Shown: one piece after another, positions 1 to 8,147 of the stretch
Position numbering within the stretch: the first letter of the stretch is position 1
Layout of the letters: each line of letters begins with the position of its first letter
Source of the DNA: RUG705 sp934101175
GTDB taxonomy: Bacteria; Bacillota_I; Bacilli_A; RF39; UBA660
Direction of reading: 5' to 3'
NCBI GenBank assembly: GCA_934101175.1
Contig: CAKOQC010000001.1
Coordinates: 248,001 to 312,000, forward strand
DNA: 64,000 nucleotides
Program-made: the position numbers and the translations under genes
The notes under the pieces: generated by a model
The model's input: only the letters and a program-made list of their open reading frames with translations
Databases searched by the model: none
Told to the model about the DNA's origin: nothing

Positions 1-449
1 CCATCAGTAATAACATGTATATATACTGAGTAAAACTCTTCTTTTTTACACATTTCTAATAATGAGAATAAATGATTAATATGTGAATGTATTCCTCCAT
101 CACTAAGTAATCCTATTAGATGAATATTACTATTATTTTTCTTAGCATAATTTATTGCTCCAAGTAATTTTTCATTTGTAAAAAAACTTCCATCTTTGAT
201 ACTTTTATTTATTTTTTCTAAAGATTGATAAATTATTCTTCCTGATCCTATTGAAGAGTGTCCTACTTCTGAATTTCCCATCTGTCCTTTAGGTAATCCT
301 ACATATTCTCCTGAAGCCTCTAAATAAGTATGTGGATATTCTCTCATAAGGCTATCTAATACTGGTGTATCTGCATTCTTATAGGCATTTCCTAAAGAGT
401 TCTCTCTTATTCCTACACCATCCATAATACATAATAATACTTTCTTCAT
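1..449 (-). CDS. gpmI: 2,3-bisphosphoglycerate-independent phosphoglycerate mutase, N-terminal part (cut by window edge)
   Basis: The gene interconverts 3- and 2-phosphoglycerate in glycolysis without 2,3-BPG, using two Mn ions and a phosphoserine intermediate. About 149 N-terminal codons are visible of a family length near 510; the rest lies left of the window. The start MKKVLCIMDGVG carries the metal-binding Asp of the alkaline-phosphatase superfold (Asp9), and GNSEVGH at residues 57-63 holds the catalytic serine (Ser59). LSDGGIHSH at about 114-122 is the next conserved block. The ATG at 449 follows a GGTGATAAA ribosome site. Within the family the usual DGWG appears here as DGVG. Identification is firm; the truncation is only the window boundary. 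Confidence 0.96.
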   Translation of the reverse strand, partial: MKKVLLCIMDGVGIRENSLGNAYKNADTPVLDSLMREYPHTYLEASGEYVGLPKGQMGNSEVGHSSIGSGRIIYQSLEKINKSIKDGSFFTNEKLLGAINYAKKNNSNIHLIGLLSDGGIHSHINHLFSLLEMCKKEEFYSVYIHVITD

Positions 450-509
450 TTTATCACCCTAATCTAATTTTACCTCACTTTATTAAGATTGTAAATCAAA
501 AAAATGGAC

Positions 510-541
510 TATTGCAAAATTAGATAATTAATTTTGTAATA
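510..541 (-). terminator. AT-rich inverted repeat downstream of the 552 gene
   Basis: Arms at 510-522 and 529-541 pair over 13 positions with one G-T position and a six-base loop. It lies just after the stop of the small operon ending at 552. The T-run on the minus strand is several bases away, so it is a weak terminator candidate. Confidence 0.4.
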
Positions 542-551
542 ATCCTAATCT

Positions 552-791
552 TTAATTATTTTCAGTATATATTTTATTTTGTTCATTAAATAAATATAAT
601 AATTTATCTAATAATTCTAAATCAAAAAATTCAACTAACTCATTTCCTTCTTGTCTTACTATTTTTAAATCTTTATTATCATTTAAATTACATATTTCAA
701 AATAAGTGTTATTTTCATAGTTTAATTTATTAACTACTAAATAGTCAGCATCATTATCTAATGTTATTACATTATCTACTTCTACCTTCAC
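552..791 (-). CDS. Small acidic protein, DUF1292-like, unknown function
   Basis: This encodes a roughly 79-residue acidic protein with alternating beta-prone stretches (ITLDNDADYLVV, NTYFEICNL, LKIVRQEGNELVEF). The pattern recalls the small DUF1292/YrzB-type proteins of Firmicutes, but I cannot confirm membership. There are two possible starts: a TTG at 797, only three bases after a GAAAGGG ribosome site, and a GTG at 791 with a better nine-base gap; I use the GTG. The frame overlaps the end of the upstream 108-residue gene by about 20 bases, so the two are probably translationally coupled in the DnaJ-like operon. No membrane segment or signal peptide is visible. Confidence 0.6.
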   Translation of the reverse strand: MKVEVDNVITLDNDADYLVVNKLNYENNTYFEICNLNDNKDLKIVRQEGNELVEFFDLELLDKLLYLFNEQNKIYTENN

Positions 792-1098
792 TATCAATTA
801 CCCTTTCTTCTTCTTTAATATTTAGTTCATTATATGTTTCGTTTAAACAACTTCCCATTTTTTTACGTTTTCTTTTTGCAGCTGCAAGCATCCAAATATT
901 TGATATCATTAATGCTGACCAGCCAAGTGAGACAGGTATAAAAACTGGATTCATACAAACTAATGCTGCATTTAAAGCACTAAATGATACTAAAATAGCA
1001 TTAGTTTTCGTATGAACTATACATTTCCTATCGTATTTTTGATAAGCCTCCTCTAATGTTTTTACGCTTTTTATTGCATACCTTTTTTCATTTTCCAT
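772..1098 (-). CDS. Small two-helix membrane protein, unknown
   Basis: I do not recognise this 108-residue protein. A soluble N-terminal part rich in Lys, Tyr and Glu (residues 1-30) is followed by two hydrophobic segments at about 33-52 and 54-74, then a basic stretch AAAKRKRKK and an acidic, charged C-terminus. That fits a small inner-membrane protein with a two-helix hairpin. The start follows a strong TAGGAGGG site. It lies 31 bases after the DnaJ-domain gene and overlaps the next small gene, so the three are likely one transcript from the promoter at 2090-2118. Confidence 0.7.
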   Translation of the reverse strand: MENEKRYAIKSVKTLEEAYQKYDRKCIVHTKTNAILVSFSALNAALVCMNPVFIPVSLGWSALMISNIWMLAAAKRKRKKMGSCLNETYNELNIKEEERVIDSEGRSR

Positions 1099-1129
1099 AA
1101 TACCCTCCTATTAAATCTTAAAATAATTC

Positions 1130-2062
1130 CTATCTTTTTCTTTTATCATATTTATCATAATTATTATATATATTATAATTTTCATATATATTATTATATT
1201 TTTCTTCATTATAATACTTATAATCATTATATATATTATTACGTTCTTTTGCTTCACGAGAACGTCTTTCATATTCTTTTACTTTATTAGGGTGTGCTTT
1301 ATAACCACTAGTTATTTCTTCTTGTGAAAATTTTACTTTATACTGTAACCATTCAAAGAATGAAATATCTGATGAAGTCTTAAGAACTAAATTTAAATAT
1401 TGTGAATATAATTTTTCTTTTGTTGTATTTAATGATTGACAAACACTCTGAATTATAATCTCATCTCTTAACCAATCAATAAAAATAATTCCCTCTTTTT
1501 TAGTATTATCATTTAAAAATTCCTTATATAACTCTTCTTGATCTTTTCCTAATTTATTACAAAATTCTTTTTGTGCCGTATATAATTTCTTTAATACTTC
1601 AATAAATTGTTTAGAATTAATCCCTTTATCCATTTTTCTTATTGAACGGTATAATTGATAAATATTTCTTCTAGCTTTAAGTTTATCTGCATAAAATACC
1701 ATTACTGCAAAATCTCCTTCAAGGAAATCTACTAAAGTATCTTTAGATAATTCTAAATACATGTTCAAAAAATCTAAATATGTGATACTTATATGATAAA
1801 ATTTAGCATATCTTTCATAAATTGTTTTAGCATCTAATGTTTGATTATTATTACTATTATTATTAAAATTTTTAATCTCATTATAATGTTTCTTTATAAA
1901 GTCATATGCTAAATTAACTTCTTGCATCTTTTCTTTAGCATCTTTTAATGTACATACATCTGGGTGATATTTTCTAACTTGTTCACGATATTTTACTCTT
2001 ATTTGTTCTAAAGTATCTCCACTATTTACTCCTAGTATTCTCATAGCCTCTATCATTGTCAT
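1130..2062 (-). CDS. J-domain (DnaJ-like) protein with unknown C-terminal region
   Basis: Residues 1-65 form a J domain with the HPD tripeptide in KYHPDV, the element that stimulates Hsp70 ATPase activity, so the protein probably brings DnaK to a specific client or site. No G/F-rich linker, zinc fingers or DnaJ C-terminal domains follow, so it is not DnaJ itself. Residues 75-250 are helical and charged without a family I recognise. The last 50 residues are an odd low-complexity tail of Tyr, Asn and Lys (NIYNDYKYYNEEKYNN). The start follows AGAGGGGATACTATT. It leads a three-gene operon with two small hypotheticals and has its own promoter. Confidence 0.8.
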   Translation of the reverse strand: MTMIEAMRILGVNSGDTLEQIRVKYREQVRKYHPDVCTLKDAKEKMQEVNLAYDFIKKHYNEIKNFNNNSNNNQTLDAKTIYERYAKFYHISITYLDFLNMYLELSKDTLVDFLEGDFAVMVFYADKLKARRNIYQLYRSIRKMDKGINSKQFIEVLKKLYTAQKEFCNKLGKDQEELYKEFLNDNTKKEGIIFIDWLRDEIIIQSVCQSLNTTKEKLYSQYLNLVLKTSSDISFFEWLQYKVKFSQEEITSGYKAHPNKVKEYERRSREAKERNNIYNDYKYYNEEKYNNIYENYNIYNNYDKYDKRKR

Positions 2063-2089
2063 AATAGTATCCCCTCTTTCATAGCAACT

Positions 2090-2118
2090 ATAATACCATA
2101 CATTTGTTTATTTGTCAA
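2090..2118 (-). promoter_or_regulatory. Sigma-A promoter of the J-domain operon
   Basis: On the minus strand TTGACA (2113-2118) and TATTAT (2090-2095) are separated by exactly 17 bases. The -10 ends about 27 bases before the J-domain gene start at 2062, with the ribosome site between. Confidence 0.75.
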
Positions 2119-2163
2119 GAAAAATCTATAGTTGTGTTAATCTATATGATACTACACTAAATA

Positions 2164-2196
2164 AAGAAAGAATTTGAACTATTCGCCCAAATTCTT
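2164..2196 (-). terminator. Terminator of the 2179 gene
   Basis: Arms AAGAATTTG (2168-2176) and CAAATTCTT (2188-2196) pair over nine bases, followed on the minus strand by a T-rich tract. The hairpin overlaps the 3' end of the coding region. Confidence 0.65.
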
Positions 2197-2892
2197 CTTA
2201 AATAACCTAAGTTCTCTTTTTAAACTTCCTATTTCTTTTATTTCTTTATCTTCTATTTGATTTTCTATCTCTACAAGTCTCTTAATAAATTCCATTTGTA
2301 TACTATATTCATTATCTACCATAAGTATATTCTTATTTTCTCTAAGTTCTATCATCTTATTAACATATTCTTCTCCAAGTATTTCAAGTTCTAAAGTAAT
2401 ATTCTCTTTATCTTCATCACTTAATTCCATTTCTTGAACCTTCTTATTAGTCTCTAGTATTAAATTCAATATATTATCAGTAACTTTATCATTATCTTTA
2501 CTATTATTTTCTTCTTTAGGTTTATTAAGTGATACATAAAGTTTATGAATTTCTCTTCCACTAATATTTTCTTTAGGTTTTGTAAGTACTTGTTCTATTG
2601 GAAAATATTTACATATTGCATATCCAGATAAACAGCACTTAACTAAAGCCGTATATTCATTACCACTCCATAATAAATACTTTTTACCTGTAACTATATC
2701 TATTCCATAATTAATAAAATTCTGATGAAATTCATATCTCCTATCAGTATCAAGTTTTAAAGAAACATGTTTAAAAATTATAAATCTATTATTAACTTTA
2801 CTAGGATCTATCTTTATATTATTCTTATCTTTTCTACTTACATATCCTAATTCACCAACATATAATTCTTCTGTTTTATATAATAATTTCAT
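2179..2892 (-). CDS. Hypothetical protein, helical C-terminus
   Basis: I do not recognise this 237-residue protein. The first 105 residues look like a compact mixed alpha/beta domain containing YGIDIVTGKKYLLW and a CCLSGYAICKYFP segment with three cysteines. From about 130 to the end it is highly charged and helical, likely coiled coil (DKENITLELEILGEEYVNKM). There is no signal peptide or membrane segment, so it is probably cytoplasmic. The reading frame extends to a GTG at 2901, but that GTG lies inside the ribosome site AGGTGATAAAG; the ATG at 2892 is the likely start. It is a single-gene unit between lepA and the J-domain operon. Confidence 0.6.
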   Translation of the reverse strand: MKLLYKTEELYVGELGYVSRKDKNNIKIDPSKVNNRFIIFKHVSLKLDTDRRYEFHQNFINYGIDIVTGKKYLLWSGNEYTALVKCCLSGYAICKYFPIEQVLTKPKENISGREIHKLYVSLNKPKEENNSKDNDKVTDNILNLILETNKKVQEMELSDEDKENITLELEILGEEYVNKMIELRENKNILMVDNEYSIQMEFIKRLVEIENQIEDKEIKEIGSLKRELRLFKKNLGE

Positions 2893-3000
2893 CTTTATCA
2901 CCTAATCTATTATTTACTACTATATACCATCACAGCTTCCAACTAAAAAGTATTCTATCATCTAAACCGCCTTTAGTCAATAACCACTATTCACACATAA

Positions 3001-3028
3001 AAATCAGTAACATTTATATTACTGATTT
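3001..3028 (-). terminator. Terminator of lepA
   Basis: A perfect ten-base stem (3001-3010 with 3019-3028) and an eight-base loop are followed on the minus strand by five T. It sits ten bases past the lepA stop. Confidence 0.8.
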
Positions 3029-3037
3029 ATTAATTTT

Positions 3038-4837
3038 TTAATCTTTCTTTATTTCTGTAGCTCTAAGTACTGATAAGAATGCTTCCTTAGGAATATCTAC
3101 TCTTCCTATTGTCTTCATCTTTTTCTTACCTTCCTTTTGCTTCTCTAATAACTTTCTCTTTCTAGTAATATCTCCACCATAACATTTAGCAAGTACATCT
3201 TTTCTCATAGCTTTAATATCTGACCTTGCTATTACTTTACTACCAATTACTGCTTGTACAGGTACTTCAAATAGCTGTCTAGGAATAATTTCTTTAAGAT
3301 TATCTACAATTACTCTTCCTCTTTTATAAGCAAAATCTCTATGTACTATTACCGATAAGGCATCTACTACTTCACCATTTAACATTACATCCATCTTAAC
3401 TAAATCACTAACTTTATATCCAATAAGTTCATAATCAAATGAAGCATATCCCTTAGTATAGCTCTTAAGTCTATCAAAAAAGTCATATACTATTTCTGAT
3501 AAAGGTATTTCATAATGAATATTAACTCTAGTAGTATCTATATAATCGGTACTAATATATGTTCCTCTCTTATCCTGACATAGTTCCATAATAGAACCAA
3601 TATATTCATTAGGAACATATATATTAGTCCTAATATAAGGTTCTTTAATCATACTAATTCTAACTTTCTCAGGAAATTCTGCTGGATTATCTACATAAAT
3701 TACTGATCCGTCTGTTAAAGTAATTTCATATATTACTGAAGGTGCTGTTGCTATAATATCTATATTAAATTCTCTTTCTATTCTCTCAGTAATAATATCT
3801 AAGTGTAATAATCCTAAAAATCCTGTTCTAAATCCAAATCCTAATGTTCCTGATGTTTCTGGTTCAAATGTAAGTGATGCATCATTAAGTTTAAGTTTCT
3901 CTAAAGCTTCTCTTAAATTAGGATATTTTTTACTATCAATAGGATATATTCCACAAAAGACCATTGGTTTTAATGCTTTATATCCTGGAAGCCCTTCTTC
4001 ACAAGGATTATTTTCTAAAGTAATAGTGTCTCCTACTCTTACATTATCTATAGATTTAATTGAAGCCCCCAAATATCCTACTTCTCCTACTCCTAGTTCT
4101 GATACTTTTACTTCTCTAGGAGTATGATATCCAAGTTCTACTACTTGATAACTTGCTCCAGTAGTAACCATCTTAACTATATCTTTATCTGTTACTTTAC
4201 CACTAACTACTCTAATTAAAGATACTACTCCTCTATAAGAATCAAAATAACTATCAAATATTAAACATCTAAGTTTATTATCATTATATTCACATCTAGG
4301 ACTAGGAATTCTCTCTATTATTGCTTCTACTAAAGAAGGAATACCTACTCCTGTCTTAGCTGATGTAAGTATTATTTCTTCTCTTTTAAATCCAAAAGTC
4401 TTATTAAGTTCTTCTACTCTTTTATCTATATCAGCACTAGGTAAATCTATCTTATTAATAACTGGTATTATCTCTAAGTTATTCTCAAGTGCTAAATATA
4501 CATTAGATAATGTTTGTGCTTCTATTCCTTGTGCCGCATCTACTATTAAGATTGCCCCTTCACAAGCAGCCATACTTCTAGATACTTCATAGGTAAAGTC
4601 AACATGTCCTGGTGTATCTATTAAGTTAAGTATATAATCTTTATAATTAATTCTTACTGCATTAAGCTTAATAGTAATTCCTCTTTCTCTTTCTAAGTCC
4701 ATACTATCAAGTAACTGTTCTTTCATATCTCTTTTATCTACTGCTCCAGTATATTCAAGTATTCTATCTGCTAAAGTACTTTTTCCATGATCTATATGTG
4801 CAATAATACAAAAGTTTCTAATTTTATTTATATTCAT
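3038..4837 (-). CDS. lepA: Elongation factor 4 (ribosome back-translocase LepA)
   Basis: LepA is a membrane-associated translational GTPase that acts on paused or incorrectly translocated ribosomes and helps 30S assembly. All GTPase motifs are visible: AHIDHGKST at 13-21, ERGITIK switch I near 50, DTPGH at 74-78, NKID at 128-131 and SAK near 159. The domain order after that (beta barrel, EF-G-like domains III and V, and the LepA-specific C-terminal domain ending KRKLLEKQKEGKKKMK) is complete, and 599 residues is the normal family length. The ATG at 4837 is preceded by TGAGGACTGATAGT, and an extended -10 (TGATATAAT) lies just upstream. It is a stand-alone gene with terminators on both sides. 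Confidence 0.98.
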   Translation of the reverse strand: MNINKIRNFCIIAHIDHGKSTLADRILEYTGAVDKRDMKEQLLDSMDLERERGITIKLNAVRINYKDYILNLIDTPGHVDFTYEVSRSMAACEGAILIVDAAQGIEAQTLSNVYLALENNLEIIPVINKIDLPSADIDKRVEELNKTFGFKREEIILTSAKTGVGIPSLVEAIIERIPSPRCEYNDNKLRCLIFDSYFDSYRGVVSLIRVVSGKVTDKDIVKMVTTGASYQVVELGYHTPREVKVSELGVGEVGYLGASIKSIDNVRVGDTITLENNPCEEGLPGYKALKPMVFCGIYPIDSKKYPNLREALEKLKLNDASLTFEPETSGTLGFGFRTGFLGLLHLDIITERIEREFNIDIIATAPSVIYEITLTDGSVIYVDNPAEFPEKVRISMIKEPYIRTNIYVPNEYIGSIMELCQDKRGTYISTDYIDTTRVNIHYEIPLSEIVYDFFDRLKSYTKGYASFDYELIGYKVSDLVKMDVMLNGEVVDALSVIVHRDFAYKRGRVIVDNLKEIIPRQLFEVPVQAVIGSKVIARSDIKAMRKDVLAKCYGGDITRKRKLLEKQKEGKKKMKTIGRVDIPKEAFLSVLRATEIKKD

Positions 4838-4875
4838 ACTATCAGTCCTCAGGTAAAATTATATCAAATAATATT

Positions 4876-4905
4876 AAAACTCTCAAGAAATTCCTTGAAA
4901 GTTTT
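4876..4905 (-). terminator. Terminator of the t6A operon after tsaD
   Basis: AAAACT-c-TCAAG (4876-4887) pairs with CTTGA-a-AGTTTT (4894-4905), one internal mismatch, six-base loop, and a T-rich tract follows on the minus strand. It separates tsaD from lepA. Confidence 0.75.
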
Positions 4906-4921
4906 ATATATCTAATTATTT

Positions 4922-5935
4922 TTATTCTTCATTATATAGTGTATCTACTGCCATTGCATTTTGTTCTAAGTTACCAATAATCCCTTTTTTATAAGCATAA
5001 TATGCTGCTGCTCCAATCATTGCAGCATTATCTGTACAATATGCCATTCTAGGATAACTAAAATCTATTCCTCGTAATGAGCATTCCTTTAAAAGGCATT
5101 CTCTTAAATAACTATTAGCAGCTACTCCTCCAGCTAATACCAAGGTTTTAACATTATATTCTGATACTGCTCTTAAAGTCTTCTTAACAAGAACATCTAC
5201 ACATCTATCTTGAAAAGATTTACACATATCTGCTACTCTTATTTCATTACCTCTTTGTTTTTCATTATGTACTAAATTAACTACTGCTGACTTAATTCCA
5301 CTAAAACTAAAATTATAACTATCATCATTTAAAGGATAAGGTAAATCATAACTATCAACGCCTTCCTTAGCTAGTTTATCTACCTTAGGTCCTCCAGGAT
5401 ATTCTAATCCACATATCTTAGCTACTTTATCATACGCTTCTCCAATAGCATCATCTAAAGTACCTCCAATCTTCTTAAAAAAATAATCTTCTTTCATATA
5501 AACTAAATCAGTATGTCCTCCTGATACTACTAAGGCAATAAGTGGAAATGATAATCTTTTTTCTAAATTATTAGCATATATATGTCCTGCTATATGATGA
5601 ACTGGTATAAGTGGCTTTCCTGTTACTAAAGATATTGTCTTAGCACATTGAAGTCCTATTAATAATGATCCTATAAGTCCAGGCCCATAAGTAACTCCAA
5701 TAATATCTATCTCATCCATTGAAATATTACTTCTTTCAAATAATTCTGCTAATACTATTGTTACATTTTCTATATGACTTCTACTAGCAACTTCTGGTAC
5801 TACTCCTCCAAATTCTTTATGAATATCTATTTGTGTATTTGTAACTGTACATACTTCATAAGTACCATTCTTAATAATACTCATGCTCATCTCATCACAA
5901 GAAGATTCTATTGCTAAACAATAAATATCTTTCAT
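4922..5935 (-). CDS. tsaD: tRNA N6-adenosine threonylcarbamoyltransferase TsaD
   Basis: TsaD transfers the threonylcarbamoyl group from its AMP carrier to A37 of ANN-decoding tRNAs, making t6A; it works in a complex with TsaB and TsaE, both encoded just upstream. The 337-residue protein has the ASKHA nucleotide-binding fold: N-terminal CLAIESSCDE, the metal-binding HHIAGH (His114 and His118), VVSGGHTDL, and the C-terminal LAGGVAANSYLR and CTDNAAMIGAA with the third metal ligand Asp. Length is typical. The ATG at 5935 follows GGGAAGTGGTAGA. It is the last gene of tsaE-tsaB-rimI-tsaD, 12 bases after rimI, and is followed by a terminator. Confidence 0.98.
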   Translation of the reverse strand: MKDIYCLAIESSCDEMSMSIIKNGTYEVCTVTNTQIDIHKEFGGVVPEVASRSHIENVTIVLAELFERSNISMDEIDIIGVTYGPGLIGSLLIGLQCAKTISLVTGKPLIPVHHIAGHIYANNLEKRLSFPLIALVVSGGHTDLVYMKEDYFFKKIGGTLDDAIGEAYDKVAKICGLEYPGGPKVDKLAKEGVDSYDLPYPLNDDSYNFSFSGIKSAVVNLVHNEKQRGNEIRVADMCKSFQDRCVDVLVKKTLRAVSEYNVKTLVLAGGVAANSYLRECLLKECSLRGIDFSYPRMAYCTDNAAMIGAAAYYAYKKGIIGNLEQNAMAVDTLYNEE

Positions 5936-5947
5936 TCTACCACTTCC

Positions 5948-6301
5948 CTACATTATATTTTTTTCCATTAAAATACCATCTTCATCTCCATAATAATATT
6001 TTCTTAATGCTACTTCATGAAATCCAAATTTCTTATACATTTTTCTTGCAATCTCATTACTAACTCTAACTTCCAAGGTAATATTAATTACTCTAAGATT
6101 AATAGCTTCTTGTACTAAATAGGCCATAAGTTTCGTTCCTATTCCCTTACTTCTCTCTACTTCTTCTACAAATATATTATCTATCTCTATTCTATCGTAT
6201 ATTAATGAATATTCTAAATAACCTAATACTTTATCTGAAATTACATATTCTATCTTTCTTCCAAAAGGATTAATTGTCATAAGATCTACTTCTCTTATCA
6301 T
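5948..6301 (-). CDS. rimI: RimI-type GNAT N-acetyltransferase
   Basis: This is a 117-residue GNAT acetyltransferase. Motif A, the acetyl-CoA pyrophosphate-binding loop, is RSKGIGTKL at 50-58, and the C-terminal KMYKKFGFHEVALRKYYY is characteristic of RimI, which acetylates the N-terminal alanine of ribosomal protein S18. The protein is shorter than E. coli RimI (about 148) but in the Firmicutes range. Placement between tsaB and tsaD is the standard Firmicutes arrangement and supports the name, although some RimI homologues also act on other protein N-termini. The start follows GATGGTGAATT. Confidence 0.9.
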   Translation of the reverse strand: MIREVDLMTINPFGRKIEYVISDKVLGYLEYSLIYDRIEIDNIFVEEVERSKGIGTKLMAYLVQEAINLRVINITLEVRVSNEIARKMYKKFGFHEVALRKYYYGDEDGILMEKNIM

Positions 6302-6312
6302 AATTCACCATC

Positions 6313-6936
6313 TTACTTCTTATCTTCAACTGCTTGTGGTAATTTTAAATAATTAGGTACTAATTTATAATAATTAACTCTTTCTTTATCTTGATAATAA
6401 TCTATAATCTTCACTATATTTAATTCTACTTTATTAATCTTTCTATTACCAATAACATCTTGGTTAACTGATACCATATATGGTTCATACTTATTAGCTA
6501 ATTCTAATACTTCTTCTTTAGAAACAAACTTCTCATCATAAAGAATATTATAATCATTATCATATACTCCTACATAATAATGACTCTTATTAGCAGGTAT
6601 AATACTCATAATAACTCCATCAGTATTACTACTAATAGCTAACATTTTCAAAGTAGATACTGGTATTATATCTTTCTTTATCAAGTATCCATATGTCTTA
6701 GCTATTGTAACTCCTATTCTAAGTCCTGTAAAAGATCCTGGTCCATTAACTACATATATTTCATCTATTAAATTAGCATCTATTTTAGCAATATCTAATA
6801 CCTGCTTAACAAAACTAACTGCATATACTGAATGCATATTAGGAATACTCTTACTAATAGTAGCTAATTCTTCTTTATCTTTGATAACAGAAATAGATAC
6901 ATTAGCTAAAGATGTATCTATAAATAATCTAATCAT
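6313..6936 (-). CDS. tsaB: t6A biosynthesis scaffold protein TsaB
   Basis: TsaB is an inactive TsaD paralogue that dimerises with TsaD and is needed for t6A37 formation. The 207-residue protein begins MIRLFIDTSLANVSISVI, the phosphate-1 motif of the ASKHA fold, and has the diagnostic GPGSFTGLRIG at 65-75. The C-terminal half is divergent, as is normal. It overlaps tsaE by four bases (stop and start interlocked at 6933-6936), so translation is coupled, and rimI follows after 11 bases. Start at the ATG 6936 fits the ATGA overlap. Confidence 0.95.
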   Translation of the reverse strand: MIRLFIDTSLANVSISVIKDKEELATISKSIPNMHSVYAVSFVKQVLDIAKIDANLIDEIYVVNGPGSFTGLRIGVTIAKTYGYLIKKDIIPVSTLKMLAISSNTDGVIMSIIPANKSHYYVGVYDNDYNILYDEKFVSKEEVLELANKYEPYMVSVNQDVIGNRKINKVELNIVKIIDYYQDKERVNYYKLVPNYLKLPQAVEDKK

Positions 6937-7382
6937 AAAATATCCTCACAAGCTCTAATATAATCTTCTCCATAAGCTTTCATTATTAATACTCTAGTAT
7001 TCTCATCTATTACTTTAAATTTTATATCAAGTCTTTCTTCAGGTAAATAATCTTTAATTAGATCTGCCCATTCTATAATAGTAACTCCACCTTTTTCGAA
7101 GTATTCTTCTATTCCTAATCCTTCTACATTATCATCTACTCTATATACATCCATATGATATAAAGGTAATTCTCCATTATATTCTTTTATTATATTAAAG
7201 GTACTAGAAGTAACTCCATCTATTCCCATAGCATGGGCAAAAGCTTTTGCAAAAACTGTCTTTCCACTACCTAATTCTCCGTACAAACAAATAACCATAT
7301 TAGGAAATTTTTCTGATTCTAAATTTTGTGCTAATGTAATTGTTTCTTCTTCATCATGCATAGTTAATTTGTATTCTTCCAT
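6933..7382 (-). CDS. tsaE: t6A biosynthesis ATPase TsaE
   Basis: TsaE is the P-loop ATPase that resets the TsaB-TsaD complex in each t6A catalytic cycle. GELGSGKT at 35-42 is the Walker A site, the following FAKAFAHAMG and VTSSTFNIIKEY match the switch region of the family, and IIEWADLI is the Walker B-like segment. At 149 residues it is of normal size. It is the first gene of tsaE-tsaB-rimI-tsaD; a promoter lies 31-59 bases upstream and an AAAGGAAGAAATTTT ribosome site precedes the ATG at 7382. Confidence 0.96.
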   Translation of the reverse strand: MEEYKLTMHDEEETITLAQNLESEKFPNMVICLYGELGSGKTVFAKAFAHAMGIDGVTSSTFNIIKEYNGELPLYHMDVYRVDDNVEGLGIEEYFEKGGVTIIEWADLIKDYLPEERLDIKFKVIDENTRVLIMKAYGEDYIRACEDIL

Positions 7383-7412
7383 AAAATTTCTTCCTTTCTT
7401 ACTTACTATTTA

Positions 7413-7441
7413 ATTATATCAATCTATACTCTTTATGACAA
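7413..7441 (-). promoter_or_regulatory. Promoter of the tsaE-tsaB-rimI-tsaD operon
   Basis: On the minus strand TTGTCA (7436-7441) and TATAAT (7413-7418) are 17 bases apart, and the -10 has a TGA extension. The start of tsaE lies 31 bases further on. Confidence 0.75.
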
Positions 7442-7461
7442 TACTTTTTAATTATTTTTCT

Positions 7462-7484
7462 AAAGAAAAAAACCTTAAAGGTCT
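7462..7484 (-). terminator. Short terminator of the NTdP gene
   Basis: On the minus strand ACCT-tta-AGGT forms a short stem followed by seven T. The same ACCTT/AAGGT stem recurs after the GT2 gene near 18570. Confidence 0.5.
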
Positions 7485-8025
7485 AATTCTTTTCTACTAA
7501 TTCTACATATTTACGATAATAATTATTAATAGTATCTTTATCAAATGGCATTTCTCTAACTCTTACCATATCTATTAAATTTCCAAGTTCATATTTTAAT
7601 ATAAAGTCTAATCTATTTGAATAATGCATTTGTTTACGATGATATTTATATTCCATTCTATCTAATATTTTAAAGCTTCCATTAGGAAATACTCTTAAAT
7701 CTAGATCATAGTCTATATATTTTATAATTTTATTATCTATTAGTACTGGTGTTGCTATATTACAGTAAAAGTATATTCCGTAATCTTTTAATTGTCCTAT
7801 TATATTAAACCATCTATCTTTAAAGAAAAACATTACTGCTGGTTCTCTTGTTTTCCATATTTTTCCATCAGAATCTATTACTGTTGTTCTATTATTACCA
7901 AACACTAAGTAATCATCAAAGATATCTAATACTACTGCTTCATCCCATTTCCTATGTAAAGAACCATCGTGTTTATAACAATGTATTTGTAATTTATCTC
8001 CAACTTTTATATTTAAATTATTCAC
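7483..8025 (-). CDS. Nucleoside tri-/diphosphatase of the DUF402 (NTdP) family
   Basis: The protein belongs to the DUF402 family of Mg/Mn-dependent phosphatases typified by the Staphylococcus and Bacillus NTdP proteins, which hydrolyse nucleoside tri- and diphosphates. Over most of its 180 residues it follows that family: IQ-like IHCYKHDGSLHRKW, TREPAVMFFFKDRWFNI, the core GIYFYCNIATP, and KYIDYDLDLRVFPNG with the acidic residues that bind the metal. Translation starts at a GTG (8025) with AGGTG six bases upstream; no better ATG exists. It is transcribed divergently from the sortase gene. Exact substrate here is inferred from the family only. Confidence 0.85.
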   Translation of the reverse strand: MNNLNIKVGDKLQIHCYKHDGSLHRKWDEAVVLDIFDDYLVFGNNRTTVIDSDGKIWKTREPAVMFFFKDRWFNIIGQLKDYGIYFYCNIATPVLIDNKIIKYIDYDLDLRVFPNGSFKILDRMEYKYHRKQMHYSNRLDFILKYELGNLIDMVRVREMPFDKDTINNYYRKYVELVEKN

Positions 8026-8147
8026 TCACTTCACCTCGATTTCCTAAAACTAACGTTATTATACAACATTTTTCTCTAATTTAAAAGTAAATATACCATT
8101 TTTTATCAATTTATGTTATACTTGATATATATCCTAGGAGGTGAGTA

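Noticed and set aside
761..1015. 84-codon plus-strand frame with hydrophobic sequence
   Set aside because: It overlaps two minus-strand genes that have ribosome sites and a shared promoter; composition is that of an antisense frame.
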